NCBI GenBank assembly: GCA_030262725.1
Contig: JAJSZS010000001.1
Coordinates: 186,001 to 250,000, forward strand
Direction: 5' to 3'
Length of the DNA stretch: 64,000 bases
DNA from: Candidatus Desulfofervidus auxilii
GTDB lineage: Bacteria; Desulfobacterota; Desulfofervidia; Desulfofervidales; Desulfofervidaceae
Below are positions 8,146-16,576 of this stretch, piece by piece (positions within the stretch are counted from its first letter, which is position 1; each line of letters begins with the position of its first letter). The notes below the pieces were generated by a model. It saw only the letters and a list, made by a program, of their open reading frames with translations, did not search any database and was not told where the DNA came from. The position numbers and the translations under genes were made by a program.

Positions 8146-10035
8146 TTATTTTTTCCTAATTAAAACAAGGCGATCTCCCATTTTAACCTGATCACCTTCT
8201 TTAACAAAAATTTTTTCTACTGTCCCTTCTACTTCACTAATTAAAGGTGTTTGCATCTTCATAGCCTCAATTATAATAACAACATCTCCTGATTTAACAA
8301 TATCTCCAATTTTTACTTCAATTTTTTGTATACTAGCATTAAAAGGTGCCCGAATATCTCCTACTTGAGCAAGGGCATCTATTTCTTCTCGCGTAAGTGC
8401 TGTAACAGCTACTTTTTTCTCCTCTATTTCTGTAACCAATACTACTGGATGTAAATCAATGGTAAAATGTGTAACTTTTTTCCCATCAGTTTCATGAGTA
8501 GGTCCTACTTCAATAATATGTAATTTACCTTTGTAGTCAGTAAAAGTAATTTTTTCTCCTATCTTAAATCCACCTTGTCTAAACCAAATTTGTGGTGGAA
8601 GAACAAATGTTTTGCCAAATTGTTCTTCAAATTTAAAAAAAGCTATAGCATCAGTAGGATGTTGAAGATAAAGAACAAGCTCTTCTGTTGTAGCCTTTCT
8701 TCCAATCTTTTCTTCAAGGGTCTTTTTTTCTGCTTCTAAATCTACTGGTTTTATCTCTTCTAAACCCCATTGTTCATCAACTATTTTTTTCCAATCAGGT
8801 CCAAATACTTTTTTATAAATTTCATCACTAGGCCAATAAAAAGGAAATGGCCCATAACGACCTAAAAGCAGATTTTTTAAATCACCACTAGGGTTAGCAT
8901 AACGTTCACCAGAAAGTACATTATCTACAGCTGTTGTCCAAAGTATTTGTGAACCTGGTGTTACACTCCACCAATTTCCAAGTTCCCGATGTACACGAGG
9001 GAGTTCTTCTAATAAAATCTTTGGCATTAAATGAAGAAAACCACCCTTTTCTGCTTGTTCAAGGCTACTGCCCATTGCTCCACCTGGCAATTTATGTATC
9101 TGAACAGTTGGATCAAAGCCCTTATACTGAGATTCAAAACAAGCATAAGCTAATCTTTCTTTACGTAATACTTGTGAAGTGGCAATAACAGCATTTCTAT
9201 CAATACCTTCAGCTTTATATCCATAAGCTTCAAGAGTATCAATAACAGTTAATATAGGAGGAGGACCAAAAAATCCTGTTAAGGCATGATCGCCAGCATC
9301 AACAATTTTTGCTCCATTCATTACTGCTGCCACAATCCGACCAATGTCATTACCATCTGTATTATGACCGTGATAGTGAATAATAAGTTCAGGAAATGCC
9401 TGTTTAATTGCTTTAACTAATTGTCCAATTCTTTTAGGTGTGCCAAGACCACCATGATTTTTAATACATAAGATAATATCTTCACCTGTAACTTCAATAA
9501 TTTCTTTCACTTTTTTTACATAAAATTCATCTGTATGTTCAGGACCTGTAGAAAAACAAATACATGGTTCAAGAACCTTTCCAGCTTTTTTAACTTCTTC
9601 AAAGACAGGAATCATATTAGGGACATAGTTAAGAAAATCAAAAACTCTCCATACTTCTATATATTTAGCAAATTCCTTTACTGTTAACCTAATTACATTT
9701 TCTGGATAGGGTCTATAGCCAAAAAGATTAATACCACGGCAAAGTGTTTGAAACATAGTATTGGGCATTTCTTGCCGTAGTAATTCTAATTTTAAAAAAG
9801 GATTAACTTGTTTTCTAAGCATATCCACATGCACTGAAGCACCACCACTGATTTCCAAAGAAAAATAACCAGCTTGATCACGATAAGGGGCAGCTAAAAG
9901 GTCAGTATGAAGCAAAATTCTATTTTTAAAATCTGACTGAGATAAATCTCTTTGAGTGTTAGTGATATAATAACCTTTAGCTTTTCTTAATATTTCTAAA
10001 ATTTCTTTTACAGACATGTGTCGGGTAATTCTCAT
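8146..10035 (-). CDS. pycB: pyruvate carboxylase-like carboxyltransferase with C-terminal biotin domain (subunit B type)
   Basis: 629 residues: an N-terminal HMGL-like/TIM-barrel carboxyltransferase domain (about 1-300), a conserved carboxylase region (about 320-460), and a C-terminal biotinyl domain with the EAMKM biotin site. With the adjacent biotin carboxylase it would carboxylate pyruvate (or another 2-oxo acid) to feed the TCA/gluconeogenic pool. The barrel is divergent: usual RDAHQSL reads RDLSQSD, IKDMAG reads IKNHGG and PGGQYTNL reads PGGAMGSSL. The metal-binding H-x-H (YHGHN), the RD pair and the carboxylatable lysine remain. Substrate is therefore less certain than the architecture. 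The ATG has an AGAGGAAAAC leader. Confidence 0.75.
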   Translation of the reverse strand: MRITRHMSVKEILEILRKAKGYYITNTQRDLSQSDFKNRILLHTDLLAAPYRDQAGYFSLEISGGASVHVDMLRKQVNPFLKLELLRQEMPNTMFQTLCRGINLFGYRPYPENVIRLTVKEFAKYIEVWRVFDFLNYVPNMIPVFEEVKKAGKVLEPCICFSTGPEHTDEFYVKKVKEIIEVTGEDIILCIKNHGGLGTPKRIGQLVKAIKQAFPELIIHYHGHNTDGNDIGRIVAAVMNGAKIVDAGDHALTGFFGPPPILTVIDTLEAYGYKAEGIDRNAVIATSQVLRKERLAYACFESQYKGFDPTVQIHKLPGGAMGSSLEQAEKGGFLHLMPKILLEELPRVHRELGNWWSVTPGSQILWTTAVDNVLSGERYANPSGDLKNLLLGRYGPFPFYWPSDEIYKKVFGPDWKKIVDEQWGLEEIKPVDLEAEKKTLEEKIGRKATTEELVLYLQHPTDAIAFFKFEEQFGKTFVLPPQIWFRQGGFKIGEKITFTDYKGKLHIIEVGPTHETDGKKVTHFTIDLHPVVLVTEIEEKKVAVTALTREEIDALAQVGDIRAPFNASIQKIEVKIGDIVKSGDVVIIIEAMKMQTPLISEVEGTVEKIFVKEGDQVKMGDRLVLIRKK

Positions 10036-10044
10036 GTTTTCCTC

Positions 10045-11496
10045 TTAAATAGCATAGGGATTAAAACCACGATGATGAATTTCAGCAATTAATCTAGCAA
10101 TTTTTGAAACTTCTTGCTCCTCTTCTTTATAATTTAAAAGATGAGGATGTGTTTCCAAATAACCAGTATCAAAATTACCAGCACGAAAATCAGGGTCATC
10201 TACAATTTGTAGATAAAAAGGGATTGTTGTTTTTGGTCCAATAATAATAAAGCCATTTAATGCTCTTTTTAGCCTTTCTACAGCTTCTTCCCAAGTAAGA
10301 CCATAAACAGTTAATTTTACTAAAAGGGAATCATAGGCTTGAGGTACAACATAACCAGGATAAGCACATCCATCTAGTCTTACTCCAAAGCCTCCTGGAG
10401 AATAATAAACAAGTACTTTTTTTCCTGATTCAGGTAAAAAATTATTTTTTGGATCTTCAGCATTAATCCGCATTTCAATAGCATGTCCTCTTAATATGAC
10501 ATTTTCTTGAGTAATGGGTAAAGGATTACCAGCAGCAATTTCCAATTGAGCTCTAACAATATCTACACCTGTTATCATTTCAGTAACAGTATGTTCTACT
10601 TGCAAACGTGTATTAATTTCTAAAAAATAAAACTCCTTCCCTTTAACGAGAAATTCAACAGTGCCAGCATTGATATAACCTACTTTTTTTGCAGCTTTAA
10701 TTGCTGCTTCACAGATTTGAGAAGTAAGCTTTTTGTCATTAAGCATATCTGGGGCAATTTCTACTAATTTTTGATGGCGCCGTTGAATAGAACAATCTCT
10801 TGTGCCTAGATGAATAACATTACCATATTCATCACCTAGGATCTGTACTTCTATATGCTTGGGATTAGGTAAATATTTTTCTAAATAAACTCTGGGATCT
10901 CCAAATGCTGATTTAGCTTCAGCTTCAGCTAAAGGAATTTGATTAAGCAATTCTTCTTCATTATTTACTTGTCTAATTCCACGTCCTCCTCCACCACCTA
11001 CTGCTTTAATTAATAAAGGAAAACCATATTTTTTAGCAAAACTTAAAGCCATCTCTTTTCCTTCTTCTCCTGAAGGTAAAGGGTCTGTACCTGGTACTAC
11101 TGGAATACCTGCTTCTTCCATAAGTTTTCGAGCAATAACTTTATCTCCTAATGCTTTAATTACTTCTGTAGGAGGGCCAATAAATACTAATCCTGCTTCA
11201 CGGCACGCTTTAGCAAAATCAGGATTTTCTGCAAGGAAGCCATAACCTGGATGGATAGCTTCAGCTCCAGTCCTCTTAGCTGCAGCAATCATCTTTTCAA
11301 TACTCAAATAATCAAAACATGGCCCATCCCCTAACCAAACTGCTTCATCTGCTTGAATTACATGTCTTGCTTCTGCATCTGGTGTTTCATAAACAGCTAC
11401 TGCTGCACTTCCCCATTCTTTGATAGCTCTGATAATCCTTGAAGCAATTTCCCCTCTATTTGCTACCAAAATTTTTTTAAACCTTCTTTTCAACAT
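10045..11496 (-). CDS. pycA: biotin carboxylase subunit of pyruvate (acyl) carboxylase
   Basis: 483-residue ATP-grasp biotin carboxylase that carboxylates the biotin of its partner with bicarbonate and ATP. It begins with KKILVANRGEIASRIIRA, has the glycine loop GGGGRGIRQV, and the catalytic region EINTRLQVEHTVTEM. The length matches AccC/PycA. Pairing with a carboxyltransferase-biotin protein 9 nt downstream, and not with accB/accD, argues for a two-subunit pyruvate carboxylase over acetyl-CoA carboxylase. It is the first gene of a run extending through glgA to the GH57 genes. Confidence 0.88.
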   Translation of the reverse strand: MLKRRFKKILVANRGEIASRIIRAIKEWGSAAVAVYETPDAEARHVIQADEAVWLGDGPCFDYLSIEKMIAAAKRTGAEAIHPGYGFLAENPDFAKACREAGLVFIGPPTEVIKALGDKVIARKLMEEAGIPVVPGTDPLPSGEEGKEMALSFAKKYGFPLLIKAVGGGGGRGIRQVNNEEELLNQIPLAEAEAKSAFGDPRVYLEKYLPNPKHIEVQILGDEYGNVIHLGTRDCSIQRRHQKLVEIAPDMLNDKKLTSQICEAAIKAAKKVGYINAGTVEFLVKGKEFYFLEINTRLQVEHTVTEMITGVDIVRAQLEIAAGNPLPITQENVILRGHAIEMRINAEDPKNNFLPESGKKVLVYYSPGGFGVRLDGCAYPGYVVPQAYDSLLVKLTVYGLTWEEAVERLKRALNGFIIIGPKTTIPFYLQIVDDPDFRAGNFDTGYLETHPHLLNYKEEEQEVSKIARLIAEIHHRGFNPYAI

Positions 11497-11543
11497 AATC
11501 CCCTTTTTAATTGAAACACTACTTTATGTCAAGTTTATGTCAA
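11497..11543 (-). promoter_or_regulatory. pycA operon promoter with tandem TTGACATAAA repeat
   Basis: On the minus strand TTGACATAAA occurs twice with an 11-nt period (11534-11543 and 11523-11532). The nearer copy supplies a perfect -35 with a 17-nt spacer to TAAAAA (11504-11509), which ends 7 nt before the ATG. A GGGG lies just before the ATG, so both a leaderless and a short-leader reading are possible. The one-helical-turn repeat could also be an operator. Confidence 0.4.
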
Positions 11544-11550
11544 ATTTTAT

Positions 11551-12234
11551 TTAAATTACTTTAGGTTTTAAAGCATAAGGTAAAGGATCTTCTATACCAG
11601 CTAAGGCAAAGGCTCTAAGACGTAATAGACAAGAAGGGCATTTACCACAAGCAACAGTTTCATTTTGATAACATGACCAAGTAAGGTGAAAAGGAGCTTT
11701 AAGTTCAGCTCCTTTTTTCACTACTTCCCATTTCTTCATGTGAATAACAGGTGTTACAATCTCAATATGTGTTTCAGGTTTTGTTCCTAATTCTATCAAT
11801 CGATTATAAGCCTTAAAATATTCCTCACGACAATCTGGATATCCACTACTATCTTCTTCCATTGCTCCTATAAAAATCTTTTCTGCACCAATTACTTCTG
11901 CCCAAGAAACACCTATAGCAATAAGATGGGTATTGCGAAAAGGTACATAAGTAGTAAGGACTTCTTTATCTTCTAATACATACTCTGGTATTGGAATCTG
12001 CGTATCTGTAAGACTTGAACCTCCAATTTCTTTTAAAAAATTTAAAGAAACTACTAAACGATATTTTGCTTTATAATAATTGGCAATATCTTCAAAAGCC
12101 TTCAATTCTCTTTTTTCTGTGCGTTGACCATAATTCACATGTAATAAAGCAAGCTCATATTCTTGTGCAGCAATAGCTGTTGTTACACAACTATCTAATC
12201 CACCACTTACTAACACTACTGCTAATTTTTTCAT
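11551..12234 (-). CDS. queC: 7-cyano-7-deazaguanine synthase
   Basis: QueC makes preQ0 from 7-carboxy-7-deazaguanine, ATP and ammonia in the queuosine (or other deazaguanine) pathway. The PP-loop SGGLDSCVTT is at the N-terminus and a zinc site ends the protein (CYQNETVACGKCPSC). The 227-residue length is normal. It sits 9 nt after a small DNA-binding-like protein; no other queuosine gene is adjacent. Confidence 0.93.
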   Translation of the reverse strand: MKKLAVVLVSGGLDSCVTTAIAAQEYELALLHVNYGQRTEKRELKAFEDIANYYKAKYRLVVSLNFLKEIGGSSLTDTQIPIPEYVLEDKEVLTTYVPFRNTHLIAIGVSWAEVIGAEKIFIGAMEEDSSGYPDCREEYFKAYNRLIELGTKPETHIEIVTPVIHMKKWEVVKKGAELKAPFHLTWSCYQNETVACGKCPSCLLRLRAFALAGIEDPLPYALKPKVI

Positions 12235-12243
12235 GATTTGGGA

Positions 12244-12696
12244 CTATTTTGGTAGTTCTTCCTCTACAAACTTTTCGCCTAAAGGTGAAATGGTATAATA
12301 TCCTCTTTTTGAGCCCTTATTAAAATATTTATATCTACTTCTTACATCTCTAATTGCCTGTGTAAGTACTTTAGGAGGGGTGAGACCAAGGGCTTGATAA
12401 CATTGACGCAAATCTGTTTGTGAAAATTCTTCTTTCCCTTCAAAGTGTTTTAAATAATAAGCAAATACAGTAATTGTTTTTAAATGACTACGAGGATTTT
12501 TCTGCTGATAAAATTCATAAAGCTTTCTAGTATTGATAGCTACTAGTGTAGGAGTTGTTGATCTTAATTTTGCCTGTAAATATTCAAGTAAATAATCTTT
12601 AATTTTTCCCCATTCTTCTTTCACAAAAGCTTCTGTCCCTTCTATTTCCCAGCTTAAATCTTCTAATGTGAAACCAATGCGGGTTAAATTTTCCAT
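12244..12696 (-). CDS. hypothetical protein, winged-helix-like
   Basis: 150 residues, no family recognised with certainty. The C-terminal 80 residues (HLKTITVFAYYLKHF, then a TDLRQCYQALGL helix, then a basic segment ending in KRGYYTISPLGEKFVEE) look like a winged helix with a beta-wing, so nucleic-acid binding is possible. The N-terminal 40 residues may be a separate helical piece. Tightly packed between an MBL hydrolase (9-nt gap) and queC (9-nt gap), so co-transcribed with both. Confidence 0.55.
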   Translation of the reverse strand: MENLTRIGFTLEDLSWEIEGTEAFVKEEWGKIKDYLLEYLQAKLRSTTPTLVAINTRKLYEFYQQKNPRSHLKTITVFAYYLKHFEGKEEFSQTDLRQCYQALGLTPPKVLTQAIRDVRSRYKYFNKGSKRGYYTISPLGEKFVEEELPK

Positions 12697-12705
12697 TTTT
12701 ACCTC

Positions 12706-13398
12706 CTATTTTTCAATATTATATACTTCTCCAGGCTTTAAGACTACAATTTTTACCTCCGGTGCAATCTTTTGTGCAATTTCAACAAAAGAATTAGCAT
12801 CTGGAGCAATAATAGGGAAAGTACCATAATGCATGGGTATAGCTAATTTAGGTTTTAGAAGTTTTAAAGCTTTGGCTGCTTGATAAGCATCCATGGTGAA
12901 AACCCCTCCAATAGGAATTAATGCTACTGTTAAGGGATAAATTTCACTAATCAGTTGCATTTCACTAAAAATACCTGTATCTCCTGCATGATAAATATTT
13001 ATATCCTGAAAGCTAATAATATAACCTGTAGCAACCCCACTACTACTTGAATGGTAAGCCTGAACCATTGTTATAGTTATGTTATTTATGTTAAAAGAAC
13101 CTCCAATATTTAAACCATATCCATTATTTGCAATATTTTTTTCAGACAATCCAGCTTCAGCAAATTTTCTAGCTGTTTCTACATTAGCAACAAGAATACC
13201 ATTACTTTGTTTAACAATCTCAATTGCTTGACCAGTATGGTCAAAATGATCATGAGTAACAAGTACGATTTCAGCATCTTTTATTTCTTGCCATTTAACA
13301 GGAGATTGAGGGTTTTCTAACCAAGGATCAATATAGATTTTCTTTCCATTAATCTCTATTTTAAAAGCAGCATGTCCTAACCACACAATTTTTATCAT
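12706..13398 (-). CDS. metal-dependent hydrolase, UPF0173 MBL-fold
   Basis: 230-residue metallo-beta-lactamase-fold protein. The N-terminus WLGHAAFKIE and the dinuclear-metal motif THDHFDH are followed by further ligands in AYHSSSSG, HAGDTG and PMHYGTF. This is the UPF0173 (YtkL-like) pattern; the substrate is not known for the family. The ATG has a GAGAGGTG site. First of the MBL / winged-helix / queC group. Confidence 0.82.
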   Translation of the reverse strand: MIKIVWLGHAAFKIEINGKKIYIDPWLENPQSPVKWQEIKDAEIVLVTHDHFDHTGQAIEIVKQSNGILVANVETARKFAEAGLSEKNIANNGYGLNIGGSFNINNITITMVQAYHSSSSGVATGYIISFQDINIYHAGDTGIFSEMQLISEIYPLTVALIPIGGVFTMDAYQAAKALKLLKPKLAIPMHYGTFPIIAPDANSFVEIAQKIAPEVKIVVLKPGEVYNIEK

Positions 13399-13445
13399 AA
13401 TACACCTCTCTATGTTTCCAAAAATAACTTACATTTTTCGAAAAA

Positions 13446-14135
13446 TCAAGACAAAGATTTAATAGCTGTATAAAGACTTACTATTCCATTAGTAAGATAA
13501 CGATGCTTTATATTATGAAAACCTGCTTTTTTCATTAAATTCATCCATTCATTTGGTTGATAGAATAAAGCAATAGAATTAGAAAGATATTGATAAGCTT
13601 CACATTCTCCACTTATTATTCCTCCTATTTTTGGCAAGAGATGCTTTAGATAAGCAAAGTAAAATGCCTTAAAATAAGGATGTAGAGGATGAGAAAATTC
13701 AAGAATAACTAATTTCCCTTTAATTTTTAAAACACGTTTCATCTCTTTTAATCCTGCTAGTTGGTCAGTAAAGTTTCTTACTCCAAAAGCAACCATTACA
13801 GCATCTATACTTTCATTTTTTAATGGTAAAGAAAGTGCATCACCAGCTATTGGGAAAATTCTCTTTTCTTTTTTATAACCATAAAAAAGCATAGATGGAC
13901 AAAAATCTAGAGCAATAATTTTTCCTTTAAAATCAATCCATCTTAATAAAGCTTTACTTAATGGAAGAGTACCTGCACATAAATCCAATACTACTCCTTT
14001 TATTCCTTTAAGACATTTTACTGTTTGCCAACGCCAATAATGGTCAAGCCCAAGACTTAATAAAGAATTTAAAAAATCATACCATCTTGTTATTCGCTTA
14101 AATTTTTGCTGAACAAAAGATTTATCTGGTTGCAT
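13446..14135 (-). CDS. menG: demethylmenaquinone methyltransferase, UbiE/MenG family
   Basis: SAM-dependent methyltransferase for the last step of menaquinone synthesis. The N-terminal family signature YDFLNSLLSLGLDHYWR is clear, motif I is VLDLCAGT, and the downstream ILEFSHP and a tyrosine-rich C-terminal helix fit UbiE/MenG. 229 residues is normal. An anaerobe would use menaquinone. Divergent from rnc; the promoter lies within 10 nt of the ATG and no Shine-Dalgarno is seen. Confidence 0.87.
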   Translation of the reverse strand: MQPDKSFVQQKFKRITRWYDFLNSLLSLGLDHYWRWQTVKCLKGIKGVVLDLCAGTLPLSKALLRWIDFKGKIIALDFCPSMLFYGYKKEKRIFPIAGDALSLPLKNESIDAVMVAFGVRNFTDQLAGLKEMKRVLKIKGKLVILEFSHPLHPYFKAFYFAYLKHLLPKIGGIISGECEAYQYLSNSIALFYQPNEWMNLMKKAGFHNIKHRYLTNGIVSLYTAIKSLS

Positions 14136-14173
14136 TTTATAAGCTTATTACAACATACTTATTTTCTTTGCAA
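14136..14173 (-). promoter_or_regulatory. menG promoter, probably leaderless
   Basis: Minus-strand TTGCAA (14168-14173), 17-nt spacer, TAATAA (14145-14150), then 9 nt to the ATG. No ribosome binding site fits in the gap. Confidence 0.4.
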
Positions 14174-14181
14174 GGAGTGTC

Positions 14182-14214
14182 TTGACAGTCTAAAAAAGCA
14201 TGTACAAAAATGAA
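14182..14214 (+). promoter_or_regulatory. rnc promoter, possibly leaderless
   Basis: Perfect TTGACA (14182-14187) followed by a TACAAA -10 (14203-14208). The spacer is short (15 nt). Six bases separate the -10 from the ATG at 14215, which is a better RNase III start than the in-frame ATG at 14200 lying inside the promoter. Confidence 0.35.
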
Positions 14215-14880
14215 ATGATGAAAAACTTAGAAATTTTAGAAAAAAGGCTTGGCTATTTTTTTAAAAATATTAAATTATTACAACAAGCTTTAATTCATCG
14301 CTCTTATGCTCATGAAGCAGGAGTTATAAGTAATGAAAGGTTGGAGTTTCTTGGCGATGCAGTACTTGAATTAGCTATTCGTACTTTTTTATTTGAAAAA
14401 GAGCCAAAATTGACAGAAGGTGAATTAAGCAGACTTAAGGCTTTTCTTGTTGAAGAAACTACTTTGGCTGAAGTGGCATGTTCACTTGGTCTTTCTGAAT
14501 TTTTATGGTTAGGTAAAGGAGAAAAAGGGACTGAATCTATACTAGCAGATACTTTAGAAGCAGTTATAGCTGCAATTTATTTAGATAGCGATTTTACTAC
14601 AGTAAAGAAGCTTATAAAAAAATTATTTAATCCTTGGTTTATTAAGGTTTATCAAGGTGATTATCGAGATTATAAAACAGAATTGCAAAATATTCTTCAA
14701 TCTCGCTATAAACTTTTGCCAACTTACCGTATTCTTAAAATAAATGGGCCTGATCATGATCGAATATTTCAAGTAGGTGTATTTATTAAAAATGAGTTAT
14801 GGGGAAAGGGTAAAGGAAAATCACGTAAAAAAGCAGAGCAAAATGCAGCAAAACAAGCATTACAACGGTTAAAAATATGA
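14215..14880 (+). CDS. rnc: ribonuclease III
   Basis: Double-stranded-RNA endonuclease for rRNA and mRNA processing. The RNase III signature ERLEFLGDAVLELAI is near residue 45; the Mg-binding residues recur in DTLEAVIAAIY; a dsRNA-binding domain closes the protein (GKGKSRKKAEQNAAKQAL). The start was set at 14215 because the upstream in-frame ATG at 14200 lies in the promoter; ATG 14218 is equally possible. The stop overlaps the next start by ATGA. Confidence 0.93.
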   Translation: MMKNLEILEKRLGYFFKNIKLLQQALIHRSYAHEAGVISNERLEFLGDAVLELAIRTFLFEKEPKLTEGELSRLKAFLVEETTLAEVACSLGLSEFLWLGKGEKGTESILADTLEAVIAAIYLDSDFTTVKKLIKKLFNPWFIKVYQGDYRDYKTELQNILQSRYKLLPTYRILKINGPDHDRIFQVGVFIKNELWGKGKGKSRKKAEQNAAKQALQRLKI

Positions 14881-15896
14881 AGCCATATATTATTCCTATA
14901 TTTATTCCACATATGGGTTGTCCACATCGTTGTATTTATTGTAATCAATCTAAAATTACTGGAATAAGAAGTTTTTCTTTAAATAAAATTAAAGAAACCA
15001 TTGATTTTTTTCTAACTAGGAAAATTCATACTAAAAGAAATAAGCCACAAATTGCCTTTTATGGAGGAAGTTTTACTGCTTTAGAGCCTTTTCAAAGAAA
15101 AGCATTACTTTCACTTGCTTTTCATTATATACAAAAACAAAAAGTAGAAAGTATTAGACTATCTACAAGACCTGATGCTATAAATGAAGAAATATTAAAT
15201 GAATTAAAATCTTATAGTGTGAAAACAATTGAATTAGGTGTGCAATCACTTGATGAAAATGTTTTAAATATTGCCAAAAGAGGGCATAGTGTAAAAGATG
15301 TTTTTAAAGCTACAACTATGATAAAAGAAGCTGGTTTTTCTATAGGTTGGCAACTTATGATAGGTCTTCCAAGTGAGACTGAGAAAACTTGGCAAATGAT
15401 GATTAATGAAGTACTTAGTTGGCATCCAGATTTTGTACGTATTTATCCTACAATTGTTCTTAAAAACACTGTGCTTGCTCGCTGGTGGAAAGAGGGAAGG
15501 TATAAACCTCTTACACTTAAAAAAGCAGTAGAAATTTGTAAAAAATTGGTTATGGCATTTGAAGATGCAGGTATTTCAGTAATTCGTTTGGGATTGCAGC
15601 CTACTTCAAGTCTTATTAAAAATATTATAGCAGGTCCTTGGCATCCGTCATTTGGTGAGATGGTTAGAGCAGCTATTTTTAGAGAAAAAATTATAACTAT
15701 TTTAAAAAAACAATTTAAAAATAATACAAAAATAAATATTTTTGTCTCACCTAAAATAATTTCTCAATGTTTAGGTCAAAAGAAGGAAAATTATTATTAT
15801 CTTAAGCAAATTTTTCCTGAAAAAAGGATTGCCATTTTACCTGATTTGAGTTTAAAAAAAGAAGAAATAAAAATAGTTGCTTATAACAGGGGGTGA
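14877..15896 (+). CDS. radical SAM protein, Elp3-like
   Basis: 339 residues with the radical-SAM cluster motif at the N-terminus (C15-x3-C19-x2-C22 in GCPHRCIYCNQ) and Elp3-like features: FYGGSFTALEP, STRPDAIN, ELGVQSLDENVL. It lacks the acetyltransferase domain of true Elp3. Proteins of this type commonly follow rnc in other bacterial genomes; the reaction is not established. Start codon overlaps the rnc stop (ATGA), implying coupling. Confidence 0.78.
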   Translation: MKPYIIPIFIPHMGCPHRCIYCNQSKITGIRSFSLNKIKETIDFFLTRKIHTKRNKPQIAFYGGSFTALEPFQRKALLSLAFHYIQKQKVESIRLSTRPDAINEEILNELKSYSVKTIELGVQSLDENVLNIAKRGHSVKDVFKATTMIKEAGFSIGWQLMIGLPSETEKTWQMMINEVLSWHPDFVRIYPTIVLKNTVLARWWKEGRYKPLTLKKAVEICKKLVMAFEDAGISVIRLGLQPTSSLIKNIIAGPWHPSFGEMVRAAIFREKIITILKKQFKNNTKINIFVSPKIISQCLGQKKENYYYLKQIFPEKRIAILPDLSLKKEEIKIVAYNRG

Positions 15897-15900
15897 AGCG

Positions 15901-16557
15901 GTGTTAATTGTCGCCTTTGGTGATATTCATGGACGTCTAAGTTATATTGATCAAATTAAAGAATTATCTCAAGCAGATTGGGTTATTATCACTGGTGATT
16001 TAAGTAATGGAGGAGGGAAAAAAATCGGAGAAGAAGTGATAAATCGAGTTAAAAAATATAATAAAAATATTTTAGCTCAAATAGGAAATATGGATACACT
16101 TGAAATGGATGCTTATTTTAGTGATTTGAATATAAATTTACATGGTCATGGTTACAAACTTAGCGAAGAAATAGCTATTTTTGGTGTAGGTGGTTCTTCT
16201 CCTACTCCTTTTGGAACTCCTACTGAATACTCAGAAGAAGAATTGGCTGCATTTCTTTTTGCAGCTTATGAAGAAATTAAAGATATACCGCATAAAATTC
16301 TTGTTTCTCATACACCACCTTATGGAACAAAGGTAGATATTGTAGGAAGGGGTGAACATGTAGGTAGTCGAATAATAAGAGAATTTATAGAAAAATATCA
16401 ACCTGACTTATGTTTAACAGGGCATATTCACGAATCTCGCAATATTGATAAAATAGGAAATACTCTTATTATTAATCCTGGTACTATTGACCAAGGATAT
16501 ATTCTAATTCAATGGAAAGAAGGAGAGTTTATAACTAAGTTAAATTCTTATTTATAA
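15901..16557 (+). CDS. metallophosphoesterase, YfcE/MJ0936-like
   Basis: Calcineurin-like phosphoesterase of about 218 residues. Metal ligands appear in order: GDIHG, GDLSNGG, GNMD, SHTPPYG and TGHIHE. The start was taken as GTG 15901, preceded by a GGGGGTG-like site, because the annotated fold begins immediately after it and the longer frame would extend into the upstream gene. In the rnc operon, followed closely by inositol-phosphate synthase; a link to inositol phosphate metabolism is possible but unproven. Confidence 0.8.
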   Translation: MLIVAFGDIHGRLSYIDQIKELSQADWVIITGDLSNGGGKKIGEEVINRVKKYNKNILAQIGNMDTLEMDAYFSDLNINLHGHGYKLSEEIAIFGVGGSSPTPFGTPTEYSEEELAAFLFAAYEEIKDIPHKILVSHTPPYGTKVDIVGRGEHVGSRIIREFIEKYQPDLCLTGHIHESRNIDKIGNTLIINPGTIDQGYILIQWKEGEFITKLNSYL

Positions 16558-16576
16558 AAGAAAGGAGGGAAGGGCA

